A stretch of 64,000 bases of DNA from Diacronema lutheri. Taxonomy: Eukaryota > Haptophyta > Pavlovophyceae > Pavlovales > Pavlovaceae. The translations under genes and the position numbers were made by a program. Positions 30,851-38,900 of this stretch are shown in pieces. The notes beneath the pieces were generated by a model. It was not told the DNA's origin. It made no database searches and saw only the letters and a list, made by a program, of their open reading frames with translations. Position 1 is the first letter of the stretch. Every line of letters begins with the position of its first letter. The stretch is from the NCBI GenBank assembly GCA_019448385.1, contig JAGTXO010000015.1, positions 558,001 to 622,000 on the forward strand. Direction: 5' to 3'.

Positions 30851-31841
30851 CCCATCCTCCGGACCGACGACGTTTTTTCAACTTTTTTCTCGGTTTTGTG
30901 GATTTTTCCGCGCACCAGGGGGCGGGAGGAGCGCACAACGGCGCGATGAGCAACATGGGCGGCTTGCACGTGAGCCTCGGAGGGCGACTGAGCGGAGCCG
31001 CGCGTAGCCGCGCGTCGGCCGCGCGAGCGCGACCTGTCTGAGCCGCTAAGAACGCGCAGCCGCCGCCAGGCACTCCGTCAGCAGGTGACGCCGCGGTCGC
31101 GTTTGCGGTGCGATCGTTCGTCGCCGAGAGCGCGCGGCAATCGGAGGAGATGAAGGAGACGTGGGCGCGGCTGGCGGAGTAGGAAGGGCAGAATACGGCG
31201 ATGTCGTGCTGGCTTGCTGACAAGGACCGGGGACGCGCTTCCGTCGAGCCGATCCAACAACAACCGGTCCAACCTCCTGCCTCTACGTCGACGCGGGCAC
31301 GTCGCGGCGCGATCGCTCGGCATCGGCGCCGCCTCGCGTGAGCGGCCGCTCGCCGGAGGATCACGCGGCGCTCACGGGCCTCGAGCGAGGCGGCTGCGTG
31401 TCCGTCGTGCTGCGCGCGGCCGACGTCTACTTCCTCGCCTCGGACGCACAGCTCGCTCATTTTGAACGACATGCGCTACCCGGTGCCGCACGGCACGATG
31501 CGCGAGTGGATGAAAGGCGATGACGATGGCACCGCGAAGTAAGTGCACGCGAGCGGCAAGAAGCGCCGCACCAAGCTGCCGTGCTTCTCGTTCCTGGCAG
31601 AGTCAAAGGCGGTGAGGCGAGGACAGCGAGGCGACTGCAGCCGCAAAGAAGCTCGCGATGAGGTTGCGTTCTGGACCCGGCAGGGCGACGCCGTGGTCGG
31701 AGCCGAGGCCGCACTCGACGCTGCGCTCGGCGACCTTTCCCAGCTGCGGGTGGGCCAGCTGGAGGGGATCGTGCTCTCGCGCCACGGCCACGTGCCCCTT
31801 GCGAGGCGTGCTGGCGTGTGCGCTCTCCATTATTGGTGGCG
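30851..31841. other. Duplicated spacer 1, with decayed plus-strand ORF remnants
   Basis: Nearly 1 kb related to 34143-35228. On the plus strand a recognisable stretch reads LNDMRYPVPHGTMREWMKG, then a TAA stop where spacer 2 has a Trp codon, and continues as KKRRTKLPCF. Other frames are interrupted (for example TAG near 31180). The TAA sits in GAAGTAAGTG, which could serve as a splice donor, so splicing rather than decay remains possible. The product is unrecognised. Confidence 0.45.
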
Positions 31842-31988
31842 ATGGCGAGGTCCAAGGACAAGGACGACGCCAGGAAGACCGCTGCGCTGCTTGAGTTTGC
31901 GTCGACGCAGCTTAAGCAGATGTACGCAGGCAAGGCCTCGGTGTCGGACAGCACGGTGCTCTCCCGCATGCTCGAAGGCCTGGCGTGA
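31842..31988 (+). pseudogene. Captured EMC2 last-exon fragment, copy 2 (48-aa ORF)
   Basis: Copy of EMC2 exon 5 without the rest of the gene. It lacks 15 bases of the parent, so the remaining ATG GCG starts directly before AGG TCC. This yields a free-standing frame beginning MARSKDKDDARKTAALLEF and ending in the native stop codon. One residue differs in the helical core (QLKQMYAG against QLEQMYAG in EMC2). The frame is intact; whether it is expressed is unknown. Confidence 0.7.
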
Positions 31989-32237
31989 AGCGTGCTCGGC
32001 GAGCATGCGGCAAACGTCCTTCGGACAGGGGCCCTGCCAGGTTCGCGATCGCAGGATGCGGCCTTTGTGACGAGGACCCACCCCCTTCTGCTACTTGCTG
32101 TTGTGCGCCACGCGATGAGCCTAGCCCGTGAGTGACGAATGGCAGGCGCGCGGAGCAATTCATCGCACTCATCCGCCGCTGACCGCTGTGCCACTGTCGC
32201 CGCTCACTGTTGCATATCGCACTCATCCGCCGCATGG

Positions 32238-34142
32238 TCAGCCAACGGCGCGATCTGCCTCCGACCCACCCTCGCCCGCGCTGGCAGAGGCAGCGTCCTC
32301 CGCGGCGAAGCGCCGGCATCCTGCCTTGTGCACGGGCCACATGCGCTGCACGCACTCGGCGCCGCAAAACTTGGCCACGCGGCACTTGCTGCACACCTTG
32401 AGCTTCTTGGTCTGGCCGCAGCCGATGCAGCACGCACGCACAACTTCGCGCTTGCCTGCGTGCTCGCCGAGTAGCGCGAGCGCACCATAGCTTTGAGCCG
32501 TGTCTTCGCGCTGCTGGGCGGCGCGCGCGAGGAGAAGCGCGCCCTCGCGCTGCTGCTTGGGCTCGCCATCAGAATCAGGCTCGGTGATGACAAGCAGAAT
32601 GCCGAGGCAAAAGGTGGCTAGCACGTGCCCTTGAGAGGCGGCATGGCGGTAGAGGCGGACGGCCTCCGCCCGATCCTGCGGCACGCCTGCGCCCATCTCG
32701 TAGCAGACGCCCAAGCTGAACTGCGCGCCGGCATGCTTCTGCTCGGCGGCAAGGCGGTAGAGGCGCGCGGCCTCCGCCTTGTCCTGCGGCACGCCCGCGC
32801 CCGTCTCGTAGCAGACGCCCAAGCTGAACTGCGCGCCGGCATGCTTCTGCTCGGCGGCGAGGTGGTAGAGGCGCACGGCCTCCGCCTGGTCCTGCGGCAC
32901 GCCCTCGCCCCTCACGTAGCAGAGGCCCAGGGTGAACTGCGCGCCGGCATGCTTCTGCTCGGCGGCGAGGCGGTAGAGGCGCGCGGCCTCCGCCTGGTCC
33001 TGCGGCACGCCCACGCCGCTGTCGTAGCAAATGCCCAGGTTGAACTGCGCGTTGGCATGCTTCTGCTCGGCGGCGAGGCAGTAGAGGCGCGCGGCCTCCC
33101 CCTGGTCCTGCGGCACGCCCTCGCCCCTCTGGTAGCAGATACCCAGGTTGAACTGCGCGGAGGCATGTTTCTGCTCGGCGGCGAGTCGGTAAAGGCGCGC
33201 GGCCTCCGCCTGGTCCTGCGGCACGCCCACGCCGCTGTCGTAGCAAATGCCCAGGTTGAGCTGCGCGTTGGCATGCTTCTGCTCGGCGGCGAGGCGGTAG
33301 AAACGCGCGGCCTCCCCCTGGTCCTGCGGCACGCCCTCGCCCCTCTGGTAGCAGATACCCAGGTTGAACTGCGCGGAGGCATGTTTCTGCTCGGCGGCGA
33401 GTCGGTAGAGGCGCGCGGCCTCCGCCTGGTCCTGCGGCACGACCACGCCGCTGTCGTAGAAGACGCCCAGGTTGAACTGCGCGTCGGCATGCTTCTGCTC
33501 GGCGGCGAGGCGGAAGAGGCGCGCGGCCTCCGCCTTGTCTTGCGGCACGCCCTCGCCCCCCTGGTAGCAGAGGCCCAGGTTGAACTGCGCGGAGGCATGT
33601 TTCTGCTCGGCGGCGAGTCGGTAGAGGCGTGCGGCCTCCGCCTGGTCCTGCGGCACGCCCTCGCCCCTCTCGTAGCAAATGCCCAGATTAAATTGCGCGC
33701 CGGCATGCTTCTGCTCGGCGGCGAGTCGGTAGAGGCGTGCGGCCTCCGCCTGGTCTTGCGGCACGCCCTCGCCCCTCTCGAAGCAGATGCCCAGGTTGAG
33801 CTGCGCGCCGGCATGCTTTTGCTTGGCGGCGAGGCGGAAGAGGCGCGCGGCCTCCGCCCGATCCTGCGGCACGCCCTCGCCCATACGGTAGCAGATGCCC
33901 AGGTTGAATTGCGCGCCGGCATGCTTCTGCTCGGCGGCGAGGCGGTAGAGGCGCACGGCCTCCACCTGGTCCTGCGGCACGCCCAGGCCGCTGTCGTAGC
34001 AAATGCCCAGATGGAACTGCACGTCCGCATGCTTCTGCTCGGCGGCGAGGCGGTAGACGCGCACGACCTCCGCCTGATCCTGTGGCACGCCCTCGCCTCG
34101 CACGGGGCGGTGGAACAGCGCCTCCGATTTCGCCCTCGCCAT
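32238..34142 (-). CDS. Sel1-repeat protein with C-terminal MYND zinc finger, copy B (14 repeats)
   Basis: Intronless, 634 aa, start chosen at the ATG giving MARAKSEALFHRPVRGEGV to match copy A; an upstream in-frame extension exists. It has fourteen 36-residue Sel1-like repeats, exactly four (432 bp) more than copy A. The same linker (TEPDSDGEPKQQREGALLL) and MYND finger (CIGCGQTKKLKVCSKC, KFCGAEC) follow. Repeats 7-8 and 9-10 are near-identical two-repeat blocks (YQRGE then YDSGV), so copy number changed by unequal exchange or slippage. The MYND half is almost identical to copy C. The EMC2 exon copy 2 lies just downstream in convergent orientation. Confidence 0.86.
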   Translation of the reverse strand: MARAKSEALFHRPVRGEGVPQDQAEVVRVYRLAAEQKHADVQFHLGICYDSGLGVPQDQVEAVRLYRLAAEQKHAGAQFNLGICYRMGEGVPQDRAEAARLFRLAAKQKHAGAQLNLGICFERGEGVPQDQAEAARLYRLAAEQKHAGAQFNLGICYERGEGVPQDQAEAARLYRLAAEQKHASAQFNLGLCYQGGEGVPQDKAEAARLFRLAAEQKHADAQFNLGVFYDSGVVVPQDQAEAARLYRLAAEQKHASAQFNLGICYQRGEGVPQDQGEAARFYRLAAEQKHANAQLNLGICYDSGVGVPQDQAEAARLYRLAAEQKHASAQFNLGICYQRGEGVPQDQGEAARLYCLAAEQKHANAQFNLGICYDSGVGVPQDQAEAARLYRLAAEQKHAGAQFTLGLCYVRGEGVPQDQAEAVRLYHLAAEQKHAGAQFSLGVCYETGAGVPQDKAEAARLYRLAAEQKHAGAQFSLGVCYEMGAGVPQDRAEAVRLYRHAASQGHVLATFCLGILLVITEPDSDGEPKQQREGALLLARAAQQREDTAQSYGALALLGEHAGKREVVRACCIGCGQTKKLKVCSKCRVAKFCGAECVQRMWPVHKAGCRRFAAEDAASASAGEGGSEADRAVG

Positions 34143-35228
34143 CCCTCCGCGTCCGGACCCCTTTGGGCTGCGACAGACGGACGGGGTGGAGGTTGGCGCC
34201 GGCTCGTTCTCGCGTACAGAAGAAGCAGGGCGGGAGGAACGCCCAACGGCGCGATGAGCGACAATCATGGGCGACTCGCGCGGGAGCCTCGGAGGGCGAC
34301 TGAGCGGAGCTGCGCGCAGCCGCGCGTCGGCCGCGCGAGCGCTGCCTGTTCGAGGCCCCAAGTACGCGCAGCCGCCGCGATGCACTCCGTCAGCATTTGA
34401 CGCCGCGGTCGCGTTTGCGGTGCGATCGTTCGTCGCCGAGAGCGCGCGGCTGTCCGAGGAGATGGAAGAGACGCGGAAGCGGCCGGAGATCGAGGAGAAG
34501 AGTGCGGCGCTGATGTGCTAGCTTGCTGACATGGACTGGGGACGCGCTTCCGTCGAGCCGATCCAACCTCCGGTCCAACCTCCTGTCTCTACGTCGACGC
34601 GGGCACGTCGCGGCGCGATCGCTCGGCATCGGCGCCGGCCTGCGTGTGCGGCTACACGCTGGAGGATTACGCGGCGCCCACGGGCCTCGAGCGAGGCGGC
34701 TGCGTGTCCGTCGTGCTGCGTGCGGCCGACGTCTACTTCCTCGCCTCGGACGCACAGCTCGCTCATTTTGAACGACATCCGCTACCCGGTGCCGTACGGC
34801 ACGATGCGCGAGTGGATGAAAGGCGATGACGATGGCATCGCGAAGTGGGTGCACGCGAGGGGCAAGAAGCGCCGCACCAAGCTGCCGTGCTTCTTGTCCC
34901 TGGCAGAGTCAATGGCGGTGAGGCGAGGACAGCGAGGCGACTGCAGCCGCAAAGAAGCTCGCGATGAGGCTGCGTTCTGGACCCGGCAGCGCGACGCCGT
35001 GGTCGGAGCGGAGGCCTCACTCGACGCTGCGCTCGACGACCTTTCCCAGCTGCGGGTGGGTCAGCTGAAGGGGATCGTGCCCCCGCGCACCGGCCACGTG
35101 CCCCTTGCCAAAACGGACGAGGGCGACGCGCTGCTCGCGGAGGCGACGGCTGCCGTCAGCGAGCGAGCCGCTCCGCGCCAACTTCGTCTGTCGGCTGCTG
35201 GCGGGTGCGCTCTCTATAATTGGTGGCG
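34143..35228. other. Duplicated spacer 2, with a longer plus-strand open frame
   Basis: Counterpart of spacer 1. A plus-strand frame stays open from about 34531 into the EMC2 exon copy. Its middle (LNDIRYPVPYGTMREWMKG, then WVHARGKKRRTKLPCF, RDAVVGAEASLDAALDDLSQ) looks more protein-like than its ends. It has no recognised domain. Two shorter frames precede it (34267-34521, containing ARLSEEMEETRKRPEIEEK). Together these may be remains of one gene carried along with the duplication, or a spliced gene I cannot resolve. Confidence 0.4.
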
Positions 35229-35375
35229 ATGGCGAGGTCCAAGGACAAGGACGACGCCAGGAAGACCGCTGCGCTGCTTGAGTTTGCGTCGACGCAGCTC
35301 ACGCAGATGTACGCAGGCAAGGCCTCGGTGTCGGACAGCACGGTGCTCTCCCGCATGCTCGAAGGCCTGGCATGA
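35229..35375 (+). pseudogene. Captured EMC2 last-exon fragment, copy 3 (48-aa ORF)
   Basis: Second relocated copy of EMC2 exon 5, with the same 15-base loss as copy 2. It gives an intact 48-residue frame (MARSKDKDDARKTAALLEF to the native stop). The variable core residue is Thr here (QLTQMYAG), and the penultimate alanine codon is GCA. The upstream CTCTATAATTGG could act as a weak promoter element, but nothing shows expression. Confidence 0.7.
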
Positions 35376-35567
35376 GGTGTGCTCGGCGAGCACGCGGCAA
35401 ACGTCCTTCGGACAAGTGCCCTGCCAGGTGCGCGATCGCAGGATGCTGCTTGCTGTACTGCGCGGCGCAGAGGCCGTGACCATCGCTGCCTAAGCCGTGA
35501 GGAGTGCTCGAAACCGAAAACGAGGAACAGGCAGGCGCGCGGAGAAATCCATCGCTCCGCCGCATGG

Positions 35568-36490
35568 TCAGCCAACGGCGCGATCTGCCTCCGACCCACC
35601 CTCGCCCGCGCTGGCAGAGGCAGCGTCCTCCGCGGCGAAGCGCCGGCATCCTGCCTTGTGCACGGGCCACATGCGCTGCACGCACTCGGCGCCGCAAAAC
35701 TTGGCCACGCGGCACTTGCTGCACACCTTGAGCTTCTTGGTCTGGCCGCAGCCGATGCAGCACGCACGCACAACTTCGCGCTTGCCTGCGTGCTCGCCGA
35801 GTAGCGCGAGCGCACCATAGCTTTGAGCCGTGTCTTCGCGCTGCTGGGCGGCGCGCGCGAGGAGAAGCGCGCCCTCGCGCTGCTGCTTGGGCTCGCCATC
35901 AGAATCAGGCTCGGTGATGACGAGCAGAATGCCGAGGCAAACGATAGCTAGCACGTGCCCCTGGGAGGCGGCATGGCGGTAGAGGCGCGCGGCCTCCGCC
36001 TGGTCCTGCGGCACGCCTGCGCCCATCTCGTAGCAGACGCCCAAGCTGAACTGCGCGCCGGCATGCTTCTGCTCGGCGGCGAGGCGGTAGAGGCGCGCGG
36101 CCTCCGCCGGGTCCTGCGGCACGCCCGCGCCCGTCTCGTAGCAGACGCCCAAGCTGAACTGCGCGCCGGCATGCTTCTGCTCGGCGGCGAGGCGGTAGAG
36201 GCGCGCGGCCGCCGCCTGGTCCTGCGGCACGCCGTCGCCCCTCGTGTAGCAGATGCCCAAGCAGCATTGCGCGTCGGCATGCTTCTGCTCGGCGGCGAGG
36301 CGAAAGAGGCGCGCAGCCTCCGCCTGGTCCTGCGGCACGCCCTCGCCTTTCCAATAGCAAATGCCCAGGTAGCACTGCGCGTGCGCATGCTTCTGCTCGG
36401 CGGCGAGGCGGAAGAGGCGCGCGGCCTGGCCTGGTCCTGCGGCATGCCCTCGCCCCTCATGTAGCAGGCGTCTAGGTCGAACTGCGCCGT
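35568..36490 (-). pseudogene. Sel1-MYND copy C, 5'-truncated and frameshifted
   Basis: The 3' part is intact and nearly identical to copy B: MYND finger (CIGCGQTKKLKVCSKC), linker, and about four to five Sel1 repeats with slightly different wording (AQCYLGICYWKGE, AQCCLGICYTRGD). Around 36430 the repeat border reads GGCCTGGCCTGG where other copies have GGCCTCCGCCTGG. This one-base loss shifts the frame, and the next repeat (AQFDLDACYMRGEGMPQDQ) continues in another frame. No leader (MAR-KSEALFH) is present. At about 36486 the sequence flips into an inverted Sel1 fragment. A shorter protein from an internal ATG cannot be excluded. Confidence 0.78.
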
Positions 36491-36669
36491 CGCGCAGTAC
36501 AACCTGGGCATCTGCTACCAGGGGGGCGAGGGCGTGCCGCAGGACCAGGCGGCGGCCGCGCGCCTTTTCCGCCTCGCCTCCGAGCAGAAGCATGCCGACG
36601 CGCAATGCTGCTTGGGCATCTGCTACAAGCGGGGCGACGGCGTGCCGCAGGACCAGGCGGCGGCCGCGC
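36305..36669. repeat. Head-to-head inverted Sel1 repeats (palindromic junction)
   Basis: Minus-strand Sel1 repeats up to about 36486 meet plus-strand Sel1 repeats from about 36490 to 36669. The plus-strand segment reads AQYNLGICYQGGEGVPQDQ, then AAAARLFRLASEQKHADAQ, CCLGICYKRGDGVPQDQ. Arms of roughly 180 bp are imperfectly complementary around a core near 36486, so a hairpin or cruciform could form. The right arm stops abruptly after GCCGCGCG, where metallo-beta-lactamase sequence begins. Confidence 0.82.
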
Positions 36670-37717
36670 GACACGTGGATCGTCTCACGTCTCCGACGTC
36701 GATGCGCATCTCAAGGCCATCGTGCGCGAGCTGCACGTCCAGCCCCTCGGCTCGGAGGCCGCGCAGCTCGCGGTTGGTCGCGTGGTGCTCAAGAGCGTGG
36801 CTCATCCCGACGAAGCGTGTGCACACGGGCCGCAGCTCTCGCGCAAGCTGCAACGATTGCTCGAGCGAAGCGTGGACACGCGGCTCGTTGTCGCGCGCGA
36901 GCGCATCGAGTACGAGCAGCGCGATCCGCCGCCCGCCCGAGCTCCAGTGGAGCAGCTGCTGCCGGACGTGCGGGCCAATCGCTGTGTAGTCGGTGAGGGC
37001 AACATTCTTGGAGTCGTCCGGGCCCCACGCGAAGCCGGTGCATGTGTACCCGGCGCCGTGTTCAACGGGTAAGGACGTGAATTGCACGCCGCACACGTCG
37101 AACGTTGCGCCATCGTCGAAGGTCCTCCATGAGAGGCGCGAGACGAAGCGCTTGAGCGCGAGTGGACCAGCCGCCGGCGCGGGCGCGCGCGCCGGCGCAA
37201 GGTATGGGAACGCGCGCTGGCAGTGCGCGTACGTCCGCTGGCTGCAGTAAACAGCCGTTGTGTCGAGCACCAGCCGACGCTCCGCATCGTAGCGCTGCAC
37301 GCTGCGCACCTCGTCCAAGCCGAGGACCGCGTCCGCGTGGTCGTGCGTGAGGAGGATCGCGTCGACGCCCTCGACGCCGAGCCTGCGGAAGAAGCGAAGG
37401 ACGGCGTTTCGAAACGTCTTGCCACAATCGATGAGGATCTGGCGCGTGCGCCCGTCCGGCTCGGTGAGCGTGATCAGCATGCACACATTCCCGCGGCAGT
37501 TTGGGTCTGCGGGCGACCGCGCGGCGCGCGTGCACGCTTCGCACGCCCCGTTCGCCGCGCCCGTAATGACGCAGCGCAAGTCGGGAAGCGACGAGCTTGC
37601 CCCCGTGCCAAGGAATACGAGCCGAGCGTTCGTGCCGCGCCCGCGCCCCGCGCCCTCACCCCGCGTGGTCCCGGCGTTGGCCGTCGCGATGAGCGTCAAC
37701 AGTGCCGTCGTGCCCAT
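36623..37717 (-). CDS. PhnP-like metallo-beta-lactamase-fold hydrolase with an acquired C-terminus
   Basis: Intronless, 364 aa. The MBL fold is clear: VFLGTGASSSLPDLRC at the start, cysteines resembling the PhnP-type zinc loop (GACEACTRA, PNCRGNVCML), ILIDCGKTF, the metal-binding LLTHDHADAVLGLDEVR (HxHxDH variant THDHAD), SLPVEHG, and GMSHALEHH near the end. Relatives hydrolyse cyclic phosphodiesters; the substrate here is unknown. The natural protein would end soon after EMRIDV. The last 15 or so codons (from RAAAAWSCG to the TAG at 36623-36625) are antisense reading of the inverted Sel1 fragment, so stop codon and 3' end have been replaced. The start gives MGTTALLTLIATANAG, a possible hydrophobic leader. 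Confidence 0.82.
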   Translation of the reverse strand: MGTTALLTLIATANAGTTRGEGAGRGRGTNARLVFLGTGASSSLPDLRCVITGAANGACEACTRAARSPADPNCRGNVCMLITLTEPDGRTRQILIDCGKTFRNAVLRFFRRLGVEGVDAILLTHDHADAVLGLDEVRSVQRYDAERRLVLDTTAVYCSQRTYAHCQRAFPYLAPARAPAPAAGPLALKRFVSRLSWRTFDDGATFDVCGVQFTSLPVEHGAGYTCTGFAWGPDDSKNVALTDYTAIGPHVRQQLLHWSSGGRRIALLVLDALARDNEPRVHASLEQSLQLARELRPVCTRFVGMSHALEHHATNRELRGLRAEGLDVQLAHDGLEMRIDVGDVRRSTCRAAAAWSCGTPSPRL

Positions 37718-37758
37718 TTTTGGCTCCTTGTTTTTCTTCCGCCGTCGACCTCGACGAG

Positions 37759-38703
37759 ATGTTCCGCCCGGGCTGGCTGGCGCGCATCTCTCGCTGGCGG
37801 AGCGGCGTCTCGCTGCTGGAGGAGGCGGACATGTGGCGGCTGTATATCGTGTGCAGGCACCGGCAGGAGGCACAGGCGCGCGGCGCGCCTCCGCCGCGCG
37901 AGTTCCTGAGCGAGATACTCGACGGGCCGCCGCCGCCGTACAGCGAGCAAAGGGCGCTCGTGCACGCTGAGCTGCAGATGCAGGCGCTGCGCCAGTTGCG
38001 CAGCGAGCACGACGCTGTGGCGCTGGCGCGCGCGCGCGACGAGCGCAAGCCACCGTTCACCGTTGTGCCCGCCGAGTTGAAGGGCCGCGAGCGCAGGCCT
38101 CAGGGCGGCGTGCGGCTGGTGGGGCGCGCGCAGCCGGGCGACCTGGTCTGCTTCTTCCCCGGCGTCGTCTTCACGCAGCGCGACGTCTGGCACTTGCCGG
38201 GTGGCACCGACGCGCTGGCCGACGCCAACGCCTTCGCCATGCACAACGGCGCCATCGTTAGCGCCTCGCATTGCCACCTCCTGCCGCGCGAGGCTACGGC
38301 GAACCGCTTGGCGCTCGGCCACGAGATTAATCACCCGCGCGCGCGCACACAGCCCAACGTCGTGCCGTTCGGCTTGGAGATGGAGGTGGCGACGCTGCGC
38401 GACGAGCTCGCCCCGTTTCTGCCCAACGCGTCCTTCAGCGCCGTCGCGTCCGCCGCCGAGGCCGAGTCGCGGCAGAGCCTCGACGACATGTTCCGATCGT
38501 CGATCTTGAGCGGCGATTTCGCGGCCGACAGCGGCGACGAGGCGTGCTCAACGCGGTCGACCCTCGTGATGGTTGCGCTGCGCGAGATCTGCGACGAGGA
38601 GCTCTGTGTCAACTACCGACTCAACCCGCGCAGCGGCGCGCCTCGGCCCGACTGGTACGAGCCCGTGAGCGCGCTCGAGGAGGAGCTTCGTTGGTCGACT
38701 TGA
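37759..38703 (+). CDS. SETD9-like SET-domain protein
   Basis: Intronless, 314 aa. The pattern fits the SETD9 group of atypical SET proteins: GDLVCFFPGVVFTQRDVWHL early in the domain, the N-H-containing HEINHPRARTQPNVVPF, FLPNASFSA and the C-terminal VMVALREICDEELCVNYRL, which supplies the conserved Tyr of the SET lasso. There is no pre-SET zinc cluster. SET domains methylate protein lysines; SETD9 substrates are not known to me. The ATG at 37759 (MFRPGWLARISRWRSG) was chosen since the longer frame opens with GTG. Only 41 bp separate it from the metallo-hydrolase start on the other strand. Confidence 0.72.
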   Translation: MFRPGWLARISRWRSGVSLLEEADMWRLYIVCRHRQEAQARGAPPPREFLSEILDGPPPPYSEQRALVHAELQMQALRQLRSEHDAVALARARDERKPPFTVVPAELKGRERRPQGGVRLVGRAQPGDLVCFFPGVVFTQRDVWHLPGGTDALADANAFAMHNGAIVSASHCHLLPREATANRLALGHEINHPRARTQPNVVPFGLEMEVATLRDELAPFLPNASFSAVASAAEAESRQSLDDMFRSSILSGDFAADSGDEACSTRSTLVMVALREICDEELCVNYRLNPRSGAPRPDWYEPVSALEEELRWST

Positions 38704-38900
38704 GACTGGGAGACCCTCGACTGGGAGACCCTCGTCTGCGTCCTCTGATGCCCACCGATTCGGGCCTCGGCGGCGGACGTGCGAGGGTCGCGTGCACGCC
38801 ACAGAGGGACGCGGCCACGCGGGTGGCGGCGAGCCGGACGTTGCAAGCCGGACGCGAGACCGGCGGCCTCCCCGGCCCCGAGTTCCCGACAGGAACAAGA

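Larger units (their letters stand above)
28946..36490. repeat. Segmental duplication array: EMC2 last exon plus Sel1-MYND gene, three copies
   Basis: A unit made of an EMC2 last-exon segment (plus strand) followed by a Sel1-repeat/MYND gene (minus strand) occurs at 28946-30850, 31838-34142 and 35225-36490. Two related spacers of about 1 kb (30851-31841 and 34143-35228) separate them. Exon copies start about 2.9 kb and 3.4 kb apart. Copies 2 and 3 share variants absent from copy 1, for example in the MYND-gene 3' part, so they came from a second, later duplication. Non-coding parts between the two genes are also nearly identical, which implies recent origin or ongoing gene conversion. Confidence 0.9.

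Noticed and set aside
36534-36989. Plus-strand gene starting with Sel1 repeats
   Set aside because: Only the first 45 or so codons are Sel1; the rest is antisense to the metallo-hydrolase. It is an inverted fragment, not a gene.
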